NCBI GenBank assembly: GCA_942491885.1
Contig: CALOCQ010000009.1
Span: forward strand, 34,536-98,535
Length of the DNA: 64,000 nucleotides
DNA from: CALBPI01 sp942491885
GTDB taxonomy: Bacteria; Pseudomonadota; Gammaproteobacteria; Steroidobacterales; Woeseiaceae
Direction of reading: 5' to 3'
Shown: piece after piece, positions 21,266 through 30,427 of the stretch
How positions within the stretch are numbered: position 1 is the stretch's first letter
How the letters are laid out: every line of letters begins with the position of its first letter
The notes under the pieces: model-generated
Told to the model about the DNA's origin: nothing
The model's database searches: none
The model's input: only the letters and a program-made list of their open reading frames with translations
Program-made: the position numbers and the translations under genes

Positions 21266-24200
21266 TTACACCGTGACTGCGTTGCCGCGGAAGATGCGTG
21301 CAAGATAGCGGCTCTGTGCCGGGCTTGGTGCCGGCACCGAACATTGCAGCACCGCACCGACCAGGCGCTCCATTTCCTCTTCCAGCTCCTGATCGTTGCC
21401 GGGTTCTTCGGCGCGCGCCCTGCGCGTCAGTTGCACCTGGTTGACTGCCGGTACTGTGGGCAGGCGCTCACATTCGACGCCAAGTGTCACGGTGAAGGCA
21501 TGCATCGACGTCTTGACGAACATAGCCAGCGCAAACTCTTCACGCGTTGAGGCGCGCGACGTGTCCGGCGTCACCAGTACGATCTGGCAGCCGGGCACCA
21601 TCACCGCAGCTTTCGCGACGCGGAAGTGATGCGTCAGGTGATCGCGCACCAGGTCGGAGAACTGCTCGCGCGACAGCACACGGTCCCAGGTCTCGCCGGA
21701 CTCCGCGGCGAGCGCGTTCAATGGCAGGCGATAGAACGGCGTGTTGACGACAACGTCGAAGCGCCCGCGCTGATCGAGTACGGAACGCAAACCGCCCTCC
21801 AGGTCATCGCCGATCGCCCGCACATCGAGTGCGATATTTTCCGGCAGCTCGAGACGATTGCGGATCGCGTCGGCCGACTCCTGACCGTGCGTCAGTACCG
21901 TGATACTGGCGACATCGAAACGGCAGAAACCCTCCGCGATGGCGATCACTTCGTCGCGCATCGCATCGCCGGTCAGTACCACATGCTTGCCTTGCAACTT
22001 CGCCAGGTCCTCGTTGCCGGGCGCCAGCATCATCTCGCCCTCGGTGACCGAGCGGTCGAACTTCAGCCCGCCCGAAGGATGGAAGGTTTCGCCGCTGACG
22101 CAGTCATCGGCCAGGCTGAACACTGTCGACAGCCCCACCTCTTCGTCGGTCGGCATGCGGTGCAGATGCAGGCGGCCGAGGATGCCGGCCTCGATCTTGC
22201 GCGCTGCCTTGTCGATATCGCTCTTCTCGGCGAACTCGGTCGGTGCGTCCTTGCAGGCATGCACGAACTTGTCGGCCGCGTCCTGATCGATAAAGCCGCC
22301 ACCCACGAGGCGGCGCATCAGTTGCTCCGGCATGCCGGCACCGAGCAGGAAGCGGGTCGCGTTGGCCTCCGGGTTGCCTTCGCTGACGTTCGCGAACAGT
22401 TTCAGCAACGGCGTCGGTGCGTCGCGCCATTCGTTGAGCTTGTCCATTGCATTGTCGGCAAGACGCGCGACGATCTCCGGGACAGGCACCGCGTCGCATG
22501 AGGCCTGAATCGCGGCGTGCACCCGGTTCAGTCGTACGTTTTCGATAATGAGTCGCCCGCGCCGCGCAAACAGTCCGGGCGCATCGCTGGCACCGCGCAG
22601 GCGCGCGCCGTCGACCGGGCCGGGCGCCATGGCGTTAATCTGAATCTCAGGACCAAGATGTCGCGACAGGATTTCGGCCAGCGCACGCTGGCCCGCTTTC
22701 GAAACCGCGTAGTCGGCGCGATTGGGGTAGGCGACGGCGACGTATTTCTCGCCGCCGAAATAGCTTGAGACGTTCAGGATAGAACCGCGCCCGCGCGCCT
22801 TCATCCGCGGTGCGAACTTGCGGATCAGCGAATAATTGGAGATCAGATTGGCCTCCATGGTGCGGTCCCAGGCGGCCAGGCTCATGTCGATGACCATTTC
22901 TTCGGCGCCGGATATGCCGGCGTTATTAATCAGAAAGTCGAGCTCACCGAAGTGCTCGATGGTCTTTTCGTATAGCGCGGTGAGTGCGTCCTCATCGCCG
23001 ACGTCGATGCCGGCAAGCGTCAGTACGCGACTCTCGGGATCGGAATAACCAATGCCGCGCAGCTCCTCGATGATGTCGCGGCGCGCTGCCTCCAGCTTGT
23101 CGGGGCTGCGCGCGGACAGCAGGATCCTTGCGCCGGCCATCGCGAGATAACGGCCAAGCTGCAGACCTATGCCGAGGCTGCCGCCGGTAATCAGCGCGGT
23201 CTTGCCATGGTGCAGTCCCGGCAGGACGCGTTGTATCGATCGCGGCATCTCGGTCTTGCCGGTCGCCCGCGCGATGTTCTTTGGCACCCACAGATTAATC
23301 GCGTCCATCTTGCGCACGCCGTTGTTCAGCGTTGCCGTCCAGTCGGCCGAAAACGCAAGGTTGTAGGCGTCATTATTGTCGTAGCGCACCAGCTGGTTCG
23401 GCACGTTGTCCCAGCCCCAGTCGCCTTTGTCGATTTCGTGGTGCTCTTCGTAGCGCCAGATCCGGATCATCGCCTCGACGGCTGCACGTTTAATCTCATT
23501 CAGGCGGTTGCCATGCCCGTCATCAGGGTTGGTCACGAAGGTGACGGCCGGGCTCGGTCGATTCTGCTCGTCGCTTGCGACGTAGCGCGCCAGCGCCGAG
23601 GCCAGCGCGATGGGCCCAACCAGTTCGGTTTCGACGAAGCGTTCGATGTCGTCATCGTCGGCGGTGCTCAGCGAATAGCCGTGCTGACCATTCGGCGTCG
23701 CCGGCAAGACGATGACGCCATCGATGCCGCCGAAATGGTCATCGAAATAGTTCAGCACACGTTTGACCGATTCCGGTTTGAGCGGCTCGACCTGCTGCAC
23801 ATGGATCGACTTTGAACCCATTGTCTCAATGCGCCCGCGTGCATTGCCAACGGAGTCGAGTGAGCGAAAGCCCAGCACGACGCGCGCGCCGCGATCGATG
23901 TTGGTGTTGGCGAACACGAATGCCTCGTCGACATCCGGGCCGCCGAGCACGAGCACGGCGCGGTCGCGCAGGTCAACCAGTCGCTTGTCGGGCCAGGAAA
24001 CCAGCTTCGAGCGACTCTCTGCCGGCACCTGCATGCCGTTGGTGATTTCGAATGACTGGCCCGAAAACGCCGCTGATTCCTGTGATGAAAGCCACACGAC
24101 CGTCGATGCGACGTCGTCGGGGGTCGGGTAGCGATAGGTCAGTTCGCCCTTGGCGTCCGGGCGTTTGGCGATCATCAAGCCGGTGAACTCGCCTTTCGTC

Positions 24201-24895
24201 GAGCCGGGTTCCTTGTCCTGCAGCTGATCCATCGCCGCGAATACGGTGTCTATGCGCTCGGACTCGATAGGACCCGGGAATACCGTGTTGACGCGGATTG
24301 CCTTGTCGCCGCAACCAAGCTCGTGGGCCAGGCCGAGCGACAGCGCATTCAGGCCGGCCTTGGGCACCACATAGGGAATGCGCCCGTAGTAACGGGTGCG
24401 CGAGAAAATCGTCGACACGTTGATAATGGAGCCGCCGACCGACATCTCCGGCACGGCGGCGCGCGTCATGTTCCATGGCCCGCCGAGCAGGTTCATCGCC
24501 GACTCGAACATCGTCAGCCCTTCGTCCAGCGCCTTTTTGTCGGCCTTGGAGAACGGGATGTTGCGCAGAGTCTGCTTCGGTCCTGCCGTGCCCGCGTTGT
24601 TAACCAGCACGTCGATCTTGCCGAAGGCGGCGACGGCCTCGCTGACGATGCGCCGGCAAGCCTCGGGGTCTGCGCAGTCGCCGAGCACGATGGCGGTGCG
24701 GCTGACATCGTAGCCTTCATCAGCTAGCGCTTTCTTCAGATCAACCAGCTTGTGCTCATTGCGCCCTGTCATGACGACGTTGGCACCTTCGGCGAGCATC
24801 TGCCGGGTCACAAAGCTGCCGATGTTGCCGCCGGCGCCGGTGAGGATGATTGTTCTGCCGGCCAGGCGGCCGCCCGTTGATGTCTTGCTGCTCAT
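21266..24895 (-). CDS. mcr: Malonyl-CoA reductase, bifunctional SDR-fusion type
   Basis: A 1209-residue protein whose start (24895) overlaps the stop of the propionyl-CoA synthase gene by 4 bp. It consists of four SDR-like modules. Module 1 has a complete site (TGAGGNIG at 19-26, Ser161, Tyr175, Lys179). Module 2 (about 308-545) is degenerate. Module 3 is complete (TGGSLGIG at 570-577, NNAG at 657-660, Tyr729, Lys733). Module 4 (about 950-1200) is degenerate. This is the layout and length of the Chloroflexus enzyme (1220 residues). There the C-terminal half reduces malonyl-CoA to malonate semialdehyde and the N-terminal half reduces that to 3-hydroxypropionate, with 2 NADPH used. The match in order, size and partner makes the call strong; activity is inferred. 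Confidence 0.92.
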   Translation of the reverse strand: MSSKTSTGGRLAGRTIILTGAGGNIGSFVTRQMLAEGANVVMTGRNEHKLVDLKKALADEGYDVSRTAIVLGDCADPEACRRIVSEAVAAFGKIDVLVNNAGTAGPKQTLRNIPFSKADKKALDEGLTMFESAMNLLGGPWNMTRAAVPEMSVGGSIINVSTIFSRTRYYGRIPYVVPKAGLNALSLGLAHELGCGDKAIRVNTVFPGPIESERIDTVFAAMDQLQDKEPGSTKGEFTGLMIAKRPDAKGELTYRYPTPDDVASTVVWLSSQESAAFSGQSFEITNGMQVPAESRSKLVSWPDKRLVDLRDRAVLVLGGPDVDEAFVFANTNIDRGARVVLGFRSLDSVGNARGRIETMGSKSIHVQQVEPLKPESVKRVLNYFDDHFGGIDGVIVLPATPNGQHGYSLSTADDDDIERFVETELVGPIALASALARYVASDEQNRPSPAVTFVTNPDDGHGNRLNEIKRAAVEAMIRIWRYEEHHEIDKGDWGWDNVPNQLVRYDNNDAYNLAFSADWTATLNNGVRKMDAINLWVPKNIARATGKTEMPRSIQRVLPGLHHGKTALITGGSLGIGLQLGRYLAMAGARILLSARSPDKLEAARRDIIEELRGIGYSDPESRVLTLAGIDVGDEDALTALYEKTIEHFGELDFLINNAGISGAEEMVIDMSLAAWDRTMEANLISNYSLIRKFAPRMKARGRGSILNVSSYFGGEKYVAVAYPNRADYAVSKAGQRALAEILSRHLGPEIQINAMAPGPVDGARLRGASDAPGLFARRGRLIIENVRLNRVHAAIQASCDAVPVPEIVARLADNAMDKLNEWRDAPTPLLKLFANVSEGNPEANATRFLLGAGMPEQLMRRLVGGGFIDQDAADKFVHACKDAPTEFAEKSDIDKAARKIEAGILGRLHLHRMPTDEEVGLSTVFSLADDCVSGETFHPSGGLKFDRSVTEGEMMLAPGNEDLAKLQGKHVVLTGDAMRDEVIAIAEGFCRFDVASITVLTHGQESADAIRNRLELPENIALDVRAIGDDLEGGLRSVLDQRGRFDVVVNTPFYRLPLNALAAESGETWDRVLSREQFSDLVRDHLTHHFRVAKAAVMVPGCQIVLVTPDTSRASTREEFALAMFVKTSMHAFTVTLGVECERLPTVPAVNQVQLTRRARAEEPGNDQELEEEMERLVGAVLQCSVPAPSPAQSRYLARIFRGNAVTV

Positions 24896-27800
24896 CGTAG
24901 ACTCCCTGCTGAACCAGTATCGATGCGGGTTATGGTTTCGCCGCGCGCCTCGGCGTCGCGAATGGCCCAGGCGCGATAGAGCTCGTCCCTGGTTTTCAGT
25001 CCGGGCCGCGGCAGCGCATGGATGGCGGCGTAGTTGGCGCCGGCGTGCTTGTTGTCCCACATGGCCTGGTGCGCCTGTGCGAGTTCTTCGAGCGGCACCG
25101 AGACCGGCGCTACGACGTCAATCATGCCGGCGGCGATGCGTTCCTGCATTTCGGCGAACTGGCGCGCGCTGTTCAGGTGTGTGCCACGAATTTCGGCGCT
25201 GGGCATCAGGATACGACGCTGGCGCATCCACACCTGCGGCGCGTAGAAACTGAGCCGCTGGCCACCGACGTCTTCGGCGTATACGACGCGACCGACGTTC
25301 GGTTTGACCAGCGACGTGGCCAGCGACAAGCCGTCCCGGCTGGGACGCTCGAACACGACATCGGGCAGGCCGCGGCGATCCAGCGTGCTGCGCAGCAATG
25401 GCGCAATCGCAGAGCCGATCGGCTTTAACGTGCGGTCGGAGAACTGGCGTACCGCTTCCTTGAACGCCGCCGAATCGGTGAACGGGTCGGGCAGTGGTTG
25501 CAGCGGGCCCGGCGGATCGAACGCGTCGCCGAGCTTGCGGGCAATTTCCTCAAGACTGACCACGCCCTTGAACTGCCTGCCAAAGCCCAGCGATGTCACG
25601 AACTCGCGCTGTGGAATCGTGTCTGCCAGCACGGCAACGCGCGCACCCATCGAGCAACCGATTTCGATCGCCTCGATGGCACGCTCGTCGACGATGCCGT
25701 CATCACTGCCGGGGCCGTAGACGACCAGCAATGCGCCGCCGGCGCGCAGCTCTGCGGCGCGGAATTGATCGGCGGTGCGGGCCTCGCCGGGCTTGCCGAT
25801 GAACGAAAAGCGATAGCCGGATGAGGCGCCGAAGAAAGTCAGCACGCCGCCTTCGCCGAGCACCTGGAATGAACGCGCAAAGGCTTTTTCGCCGGCGTGC
25901 GAGACGACGTAGTCGACCGACCCGCCGGCCAGCTGCGTGACCTCGTCGACGAAGCCCTGCCCGGCAGCCTCCCATGCAGCCCATTCTCCCGGCGCGTCGG
26001 GCACCCCGGTGAAGATGCTCTGCCAGCGCGAGTCCTTGCGATTGACCGCCTCGCCACCATGCTGACGCACGCGTTCGGCGCGCTCTTCGGACGACACCAT
26101 GCCGACGACATCCAGCCCGGAGTGCTTCGCGCTGCGCAGGCAATCCAGGCCCGTGCCGGTCGAGGCGCCCTCGACGAATAGTCGCTTGCCGGGCGAGATG
26201 TTAAGCGTGTGAAACAGCGCGCGGTGGATGGTGCCCTGCGTCAGCCCGTAAGAGCCGGCCTCCTCGATGGTCAGTCCCGGCAGCTTCGGGTGCAACTGCG
26301 GGCCCTGCACGGCAAGAAACTGCGCATGGCTGCCGTCGTTGATCTCATAGCCCTGAATGTGGAAGTTTGCTGCCATCGGGTCCAGCCCCTGATCGGGCGA
26401 CAGCAGTTCGCTCTGGCCCGAATAGACGGTGACCAGTTGCCCGACCGCGAGACGACCTTCGCGCAGCAGCTCGTCGCCGAGCTGCACGACCAGACCGATG
26501 CCACCGGAGCCGGTGACCTGTGCGTCCGCATCGCGGTTGTCGAACGGCGATACCGGGATGCCGGTCAGCGCCCAGATGTCATTGAAGTTAACCTCCGACA
26601 CCAGCACATAAATCAACGCGTCGTTCGGCCCCGGTTGCGGCGTCTCAAACACCAGCAAACGTTCGGAGTCTTCCGGGTCGCCATGTTTCGGCAAACCGGT
26701 GGCCGGGTCCTTGATCACGCCCATGCCGTATTGGTAGGGCGGGATCGGGGTCACGCCCGGATAAAAACTTGCGTCGAGTGGCAACAGCCGGCCCTCGGAC
26801 TCGAGCTGCGCGCGCAGCGTTGCGTCGGCGTCGGGCGCCACCTCGACGTGCTTGAGTGGCAGCGGCGCGCTGCGTTTCTCGAGGAACGCGCGAATGCCGA
26901 CCGGTCCGCTGTGCGGATCGCAAACGGCCTCGGCGAATAATTGTGCTTCGCGCGCCACGCCGGCTTTTTGGCCCTTGCGCGCGCCGACCGACAGCGCGTC
27001 GAGCAGACGTTTGAGTGTCGCGCCGCGTCCGCTGGATTGCAGCTGGGTAACCGCCAGCGCCAGCTGCGGCTCATCGAGCAGGTCGGTCGGGTCGGGGATC
27101 GGGTCCTGCAGGCGCGCCCGATACGCGTCGCGCTTTTTAAGCGCATCGCCGAGCGGACCGTCGTCGTTGAGGTGCTGGCGCACGATGTCGATGGCCTGGC
27201 TGACGACGCCGTCGCCATTGGTCGTGGCGATCTGGTCGATCAGGCCGACCTCGAGCGCTTGCTGCGCGTCGATGTTGCGCCCGGTTAAGACGAGTCGCGT
27301 CGCGGCCAGCAGGCCGGGCTCGCCGGTGCGGTCATAAAGACGTCTTGGCAGGCGTTGCGTGCCGCCGTAGCCGGGCAGCAGATTGAGATTGATTTCGGGT
27401 TGGCCGAACTTTGCCTGCGGGCCGGCGATGACGAAATCGCAGGCGAGCACGAGCTCGTTGCCGCCGCCCAGTGCCGGGCCGTTGACCGCGGCGACGACCG
27501 GCTTGCCGAGGTTCTCCAGCGACGCGAACGCGACGTGCGCCGAGTTCGGCAAGGTCAGCGCGCTGTCCATGTCGCCGCTTTCGCCGATCTCCATCAGCTC
27601 CTTGACGTCGGCGCCGGCGACGAATGCATTGCCGGCGCCGGTGATGACGACGGCGTGCGTATCGTCACGCGCGGCGATGTGCTGCAACACGGTGTTGAGT
27701 TCGTCCATGCTGCGCTCGTTCAGTGAGTTCACCGGTGGGTGATTAATGACCAGCAGCGCGACGTTCTTGCCGGGCGCGATCTCGTGGGTTTCGACGCGCA

Positions 27801-30342
27801 GGTAGCGATAGGTCTGGACGATCTGGCGCGCCTCGCTGAGCCGGCCGAACGCGCGCCACTCGGCGACTTTCTCGCTGATCTCGTCGATGGACTCGGGGTT
27901 GCGCAGTGTCGACAGGTCGCCCGGCGGTTCATCCAGCAGTACGGCGCGCAATGTGCGGCGCATGTATTTGCCCGAGCGGGTTTCCGGAAACGCGGACACG
28001 ACAATGAAATCCGACGGCACGGCGGTGGCGCCCTTTTCGCTGCGCACGAGCCCCTGCAGTCGCGAGATATCGTCGTCACCGATCTTCATGCCGGTCGCCG
28101 GGATCAGGAACGCGACCGGCGTCTCGCCTTTTTCTTCGTGCGGCGCGCCGACCACCACGACATTGCCGACCGGCGAGTCGCGTCTGAGTACTTTATCGCG
28201 CAGGATCGCGCCTTCGATTTCCTCGGTGCCGATGCGGTGGCCGGAGGCGTTGATGACATCGTCCGAGCGCCCGTGCAACGTAAAGCTGCCATCGTCATGC
28301 TGGCGGGCATAGTCGCCCTGGGTGTAGGCGATACCATCTGCCCAGCGGTCGAAATATACCTCGGTGAAGCGTTCGACATCGCCGCGCCAGTTTGCGTCGC
28401 CGAGGTTGTCGGCGTCGCCCCAGATTGTTCGGGCCAGATACGGGTAGGGTTGCTTGATAACCAGCTCACCCTTTTCGCCGCGTGCCGCGACGCGCCACTT
28501 CTCGGCGCGGCCGTCGGTGCCGTCTTGCTCGGCGATGCGAACCTCGGCGTCAATCCACGGCAGTGGCCAGGTTTTGGCATCCGCTGCGAGATCCTTGAAG
28601 CCGCCCCACGGGCACGAGAAGACGATGCCGCCGTGCTCGGTCGCCCAGTAGGAGTTGATGTAGTGCTCACAGACGTTTTCCATCGCGAACTGCTGCACCG
28701 CCGGTGACACCGGCTCGGCGCAGAAGGTCGCCGCCTTGAGTCCTGACATGTCATAGGCGGACATATCGGCAGTGTTGGACGGGTCGGTCATTACCGCCTT
28801 CAGAAACGTGGAGCCCGCCTTGAAGATCGTTGCGCCGCGCCGCGCGATGATCGATGAGAAGCGACCCGCGTTCGGGAATAACGGCGATCCTTCGGCGACG
28901 ATCGAGGTAATGCCCAGCGCCAATGGTGCCGCGATCAGGTAGGACTGCCCGGTGATCCAGCCGGGGTCCGCTATGACATAGATGCTGTCGTCATCGCCGG
29001 CATCGAACACCATACGCATCGAGTGCGCAATGCCGGCCAGCCAGCCGCCGTGGGTGTGCACGACGCCCTTCGGTTTTCCGGTGGATCCCGACGTGTAGAT
29101 AATAAAGAGTGGCCAGTCCGGGTCGACCGGCAGCGCCGCGTGGCTTGCGCTGAGCACGCGCCACAGCGTGGCATCGTCGAGTCCGAGCAGGTCGTCCTTG
29201 CTTTTCACCTGTGCGCCGGCGTCGCATGCATTGTCGAGTACCCGCATTGTCGCGGCGTCGAGCAGCGTGTGCGACCAGTGATCGCGTTGTTGCTCGACAA
29301 TCTCCTGACCGGTATAGCGCACTACAACGACTTGTTCGACAATATGCGTCACGTCGGCGAGGCGTCTTGCGACGCCGGTGCGGATCTCGGCGCTGCGCTC
29401 GGCATTGACGGTGCTTTCGAGCGCGAGTGCACGCCCGAGCTCGCGCATGATATCGCCGCGTTCGACGGTGATTTCGCCGGCCAGCGCGTCGGCCGCGGCG
29501 CGGTTCAATCTCTCGCCAAGCTCTTTGAGCTTGAATGCCTCGAGCACTTCAGCCAGCGCGTCAAGCGCCGCGCCGCGCGGGATAAAGTTATCGAGCGCCT
29601 GGTCGGTGAAGGTTTCCTTGTAGGCCACGACCTCGGCGTTGCGATAACCGCCGTCGGCGGTTACGACCACGCGTGCGCCGGCATCGGCGATGCGATCAGA
29701 CAACGTCTTCGCCGAGAAGCCGCCGAACACCGGGGTGTAAATGATGCCGAGCCGCTTGGCGGCCTCGGTGTAGTAAAGCTGGTCAGGGATGTTTGGCAGG
29801 TTGAACGCAACCCGGTCGCCTTTCTTCAGGCCCAGCCCGGACAGAACCTCGGCGCGCAATACGGTCTCGACCAGCAGCTTGCGATAGCTGATCTGCATTT
29901 CGAAGACCGGGCCGCCGCGCCCGTCGTTCTTGGATGGATCCCAGCGGTCGCCTTCGAAAACGAAAGCGGCATGGTCACCGCGCCCGCCAAGCACGTGGCG
30001 GTCGACCTCATTAAAACAGGCGTTGGTGGCCGCGCCGGAAAACCAGCGAAAGTAGGGCGCCGCGCTATCGTCGAAGGCTTTTTGCCATGGTCGCCAATCG
30101 GCATCACACGACGGGTCCTCGAGTGGCTCACCGCTGCTAGCAGAAAATCCCTGCCATTCGCCGCTGTGCGGGTCGCGGGAAACCCAGCGTTGCGAATCGA
30201 ACCAGTGAAGCTCGGCTGCGGCGATATTGCCGTGGTAGGTACCCGGATCACTCGAGGCGAGTTTTCTCTGCTCATCCTCCGCAGCCTGATCCTTGAGCCG
30301 TCCCCATTCGCCGGCTGCTTGTTGTTTTTTTTTCTGGCTCAT
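24892..30342 (-). CDS. pcs: Propionyl-CoA synthase, trifunctional
   Basis: An 1816-residue fusion; the Chloroflexus enzyme has 1822. The start at 30342 (MSQKKKQQAAGEW) is chosen on homologous length. Residues about 80-840 form an acyl-CoA synthetase, with the AMP-binding motif YTSGSTGKPKG near 415 and the acetylatable-lysine end motif SGKYMRR. Residues about 860-1110 form an enoyl-CoA hydratase, with GADVKEL and both catalytic glutamates in GGGNE and QPEINL. Residues about 1200-1816 form a medium-chain-reductase enoyl-CoA reductase of the crotonyl-CoA reductase type (VNFNDIWALTGIPVSPFD, FVEGASTGTGLDCLRSA). It converts 3-hydroxypropionate, CoA, ATP and NADPH to propionyl-CoA, keeping acryloyl-CoA inside. 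All three sites look intact. Confidence 0.94.
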   Translation of the reverse strand: MSQKKKQQAAGEWGRLKDQAAEDEQRKLASSDPGTYHGNIAAAELHWFDSQRWVSRDPHSGEWQGFSASSGEPLEDPSCDADWRPWQKAFDDSAAPYFRWFSGAATNACFNEVDRHVLGGRGDHAAFVFEGDRWDPSKNDGRGGPVFEMQISYRKLLVETVLRAEVLSGLGLKKGDRVAFNLPNIPDQLYYTEAAKRLGIIYTPVFGGFSAKTLSDRIADAGARVVVTADGGYRNAEVVAYKETFTDQALDNFIPRGAALDALAEVLEAFKLKELGERLNRAAADALAGEITVERGDIMRELGRALALESTVNAERSAEIRTGVARRLADVTHIVEQVVVVRYTGQEIVEQQRDHWSHTLLDAATMRVLDNACDAGAQVKSKDDLLGLDDATLWRVLSASHAALPVDPDWPLFIIYTSGSTGKPKGVVHTHGGWLAGIAHSMRMVFDAGDDDSIYVIADPGWITGQSYLIAAPLALGITSIVAEGSPLFPNAGRFSSIIARRGATIFKAGSTFLKAVMTDPSNTADMSAYDMSGLKAATFCAEPVSPAVQQFAMENVCEHYINSYWATEHGGIVFSCPWGGFKDLAADAKTWPLPWIDAEVRIAEQDGTDGRAEKWRVAARGEKGELVIKQPYPYLARTIWGDADNLGDANWRGDVERFTEVYFDRWADGIAYTQGDYARQHDDGSFTLHGRSDDVINASGHRIGTEEIEGAILRDKVLRRDSPVGNVVVVGAPHEEKGETPVAFLIPATGMKIGDDDISRLQGLVRSEKGATAVPSDFIVVSAFPETRSGKYMRRTLRAVLLDEPPGDLSTLRNPESIDEISEKVAEWRAFGRLSEARQIVQTYRYLRVETHEIAPGKNVALLVINHPPVNSLNERSMDELNTVLQHIAARDDTHAVVITGAGNAFVAGADVKELMEIGESGDMDSALTLPNSAHVAFASLENLGKPVVAAVNGPALGGGNELVLACDFVIAGPQAKFGQPEINLNLLPGYGGTQRLPRRLYDRTGEPGLLAATRLVLTGRNIDAQQALEVGLIDQIATTNGDGVVSQAIDIVRQHLNDDGPLGDALKKRDAYRARLQDPIPDPTDLLDEPQLALAVTQLQSSGRGATLKRLLDALSVGARKGQKAGVAREAQLFAEAVCDPHSGPVGIRAFLEKRSAPLPLKHVEVAPDADATLRAQLESEGRLLPLDASFYPGVTPIPPYQYGMGVIKDPATGLPKHGDPEDSERLLVFETPQPGPNDALIYVLVSEVNFNDIWALTGIPVSPFDNRDADAQVTGSGGIGLVVQLGDELLREGRLAVGQLVTVYSGQSELLSPDQGLDPMAANFHIQGYEINDGSHAQFLAVQGPQLHPKLPGLTIEEAGSYGLTQGTIHRALFHTLNISPGKRLFVEGASTGTGLDCLRSAKHSGLDVVGMVSSEERAERVRQHGGEAVNRKDSRWQSIFTGVPDAPGEWAAWEAAGQGFVDEVTQLAGGSVDYVVSHAGEKAFARSFQVLGEGGVLTFFGASSGYRFSFIGKPGEARTADQFRAAELRAGGALLVVYGPGSDDGIVDERAIEAIEIGCSMGARVAVLADTIPQREFVTSLGFGRQFKGVVSLEEIARKLGDAFDPPGPLQPLPDPFTDSAAFKEAVRQFSDRTLKPIGSAIAPLLRSTLDRRGLPDVVFERPSRDGLSLATSLVKPNVGRVVYAEDVGGQRLSFYAPQVWMRQRRILMPSAEIRGTHLNSARQFAEMQERIAAGMIDVVAPVSVPLEELAQAHQAMWDNKHAGANYAAIHALPRPGLKTRDELYRAWAIRDAEARGETITRIDTGSAGSLR

Positions 30343-30427
30343 TGGCGCGCCGCCGTCGTGTCTGGACGCCCAATAACACCAGCAGTCACGCACAGAAGCA
30401 AGTCGGATTATGAGCCGCGCTTTTTCG

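Noticed and set aside
24896..25060. A 55-codon N-terminal extension of malonyl-CoA reductase
   Set aside because: It overlaps the end of pcs, is Arg-rich without homologous character, and the ATG at 24895 gives the ATGA coupling and the expected length.
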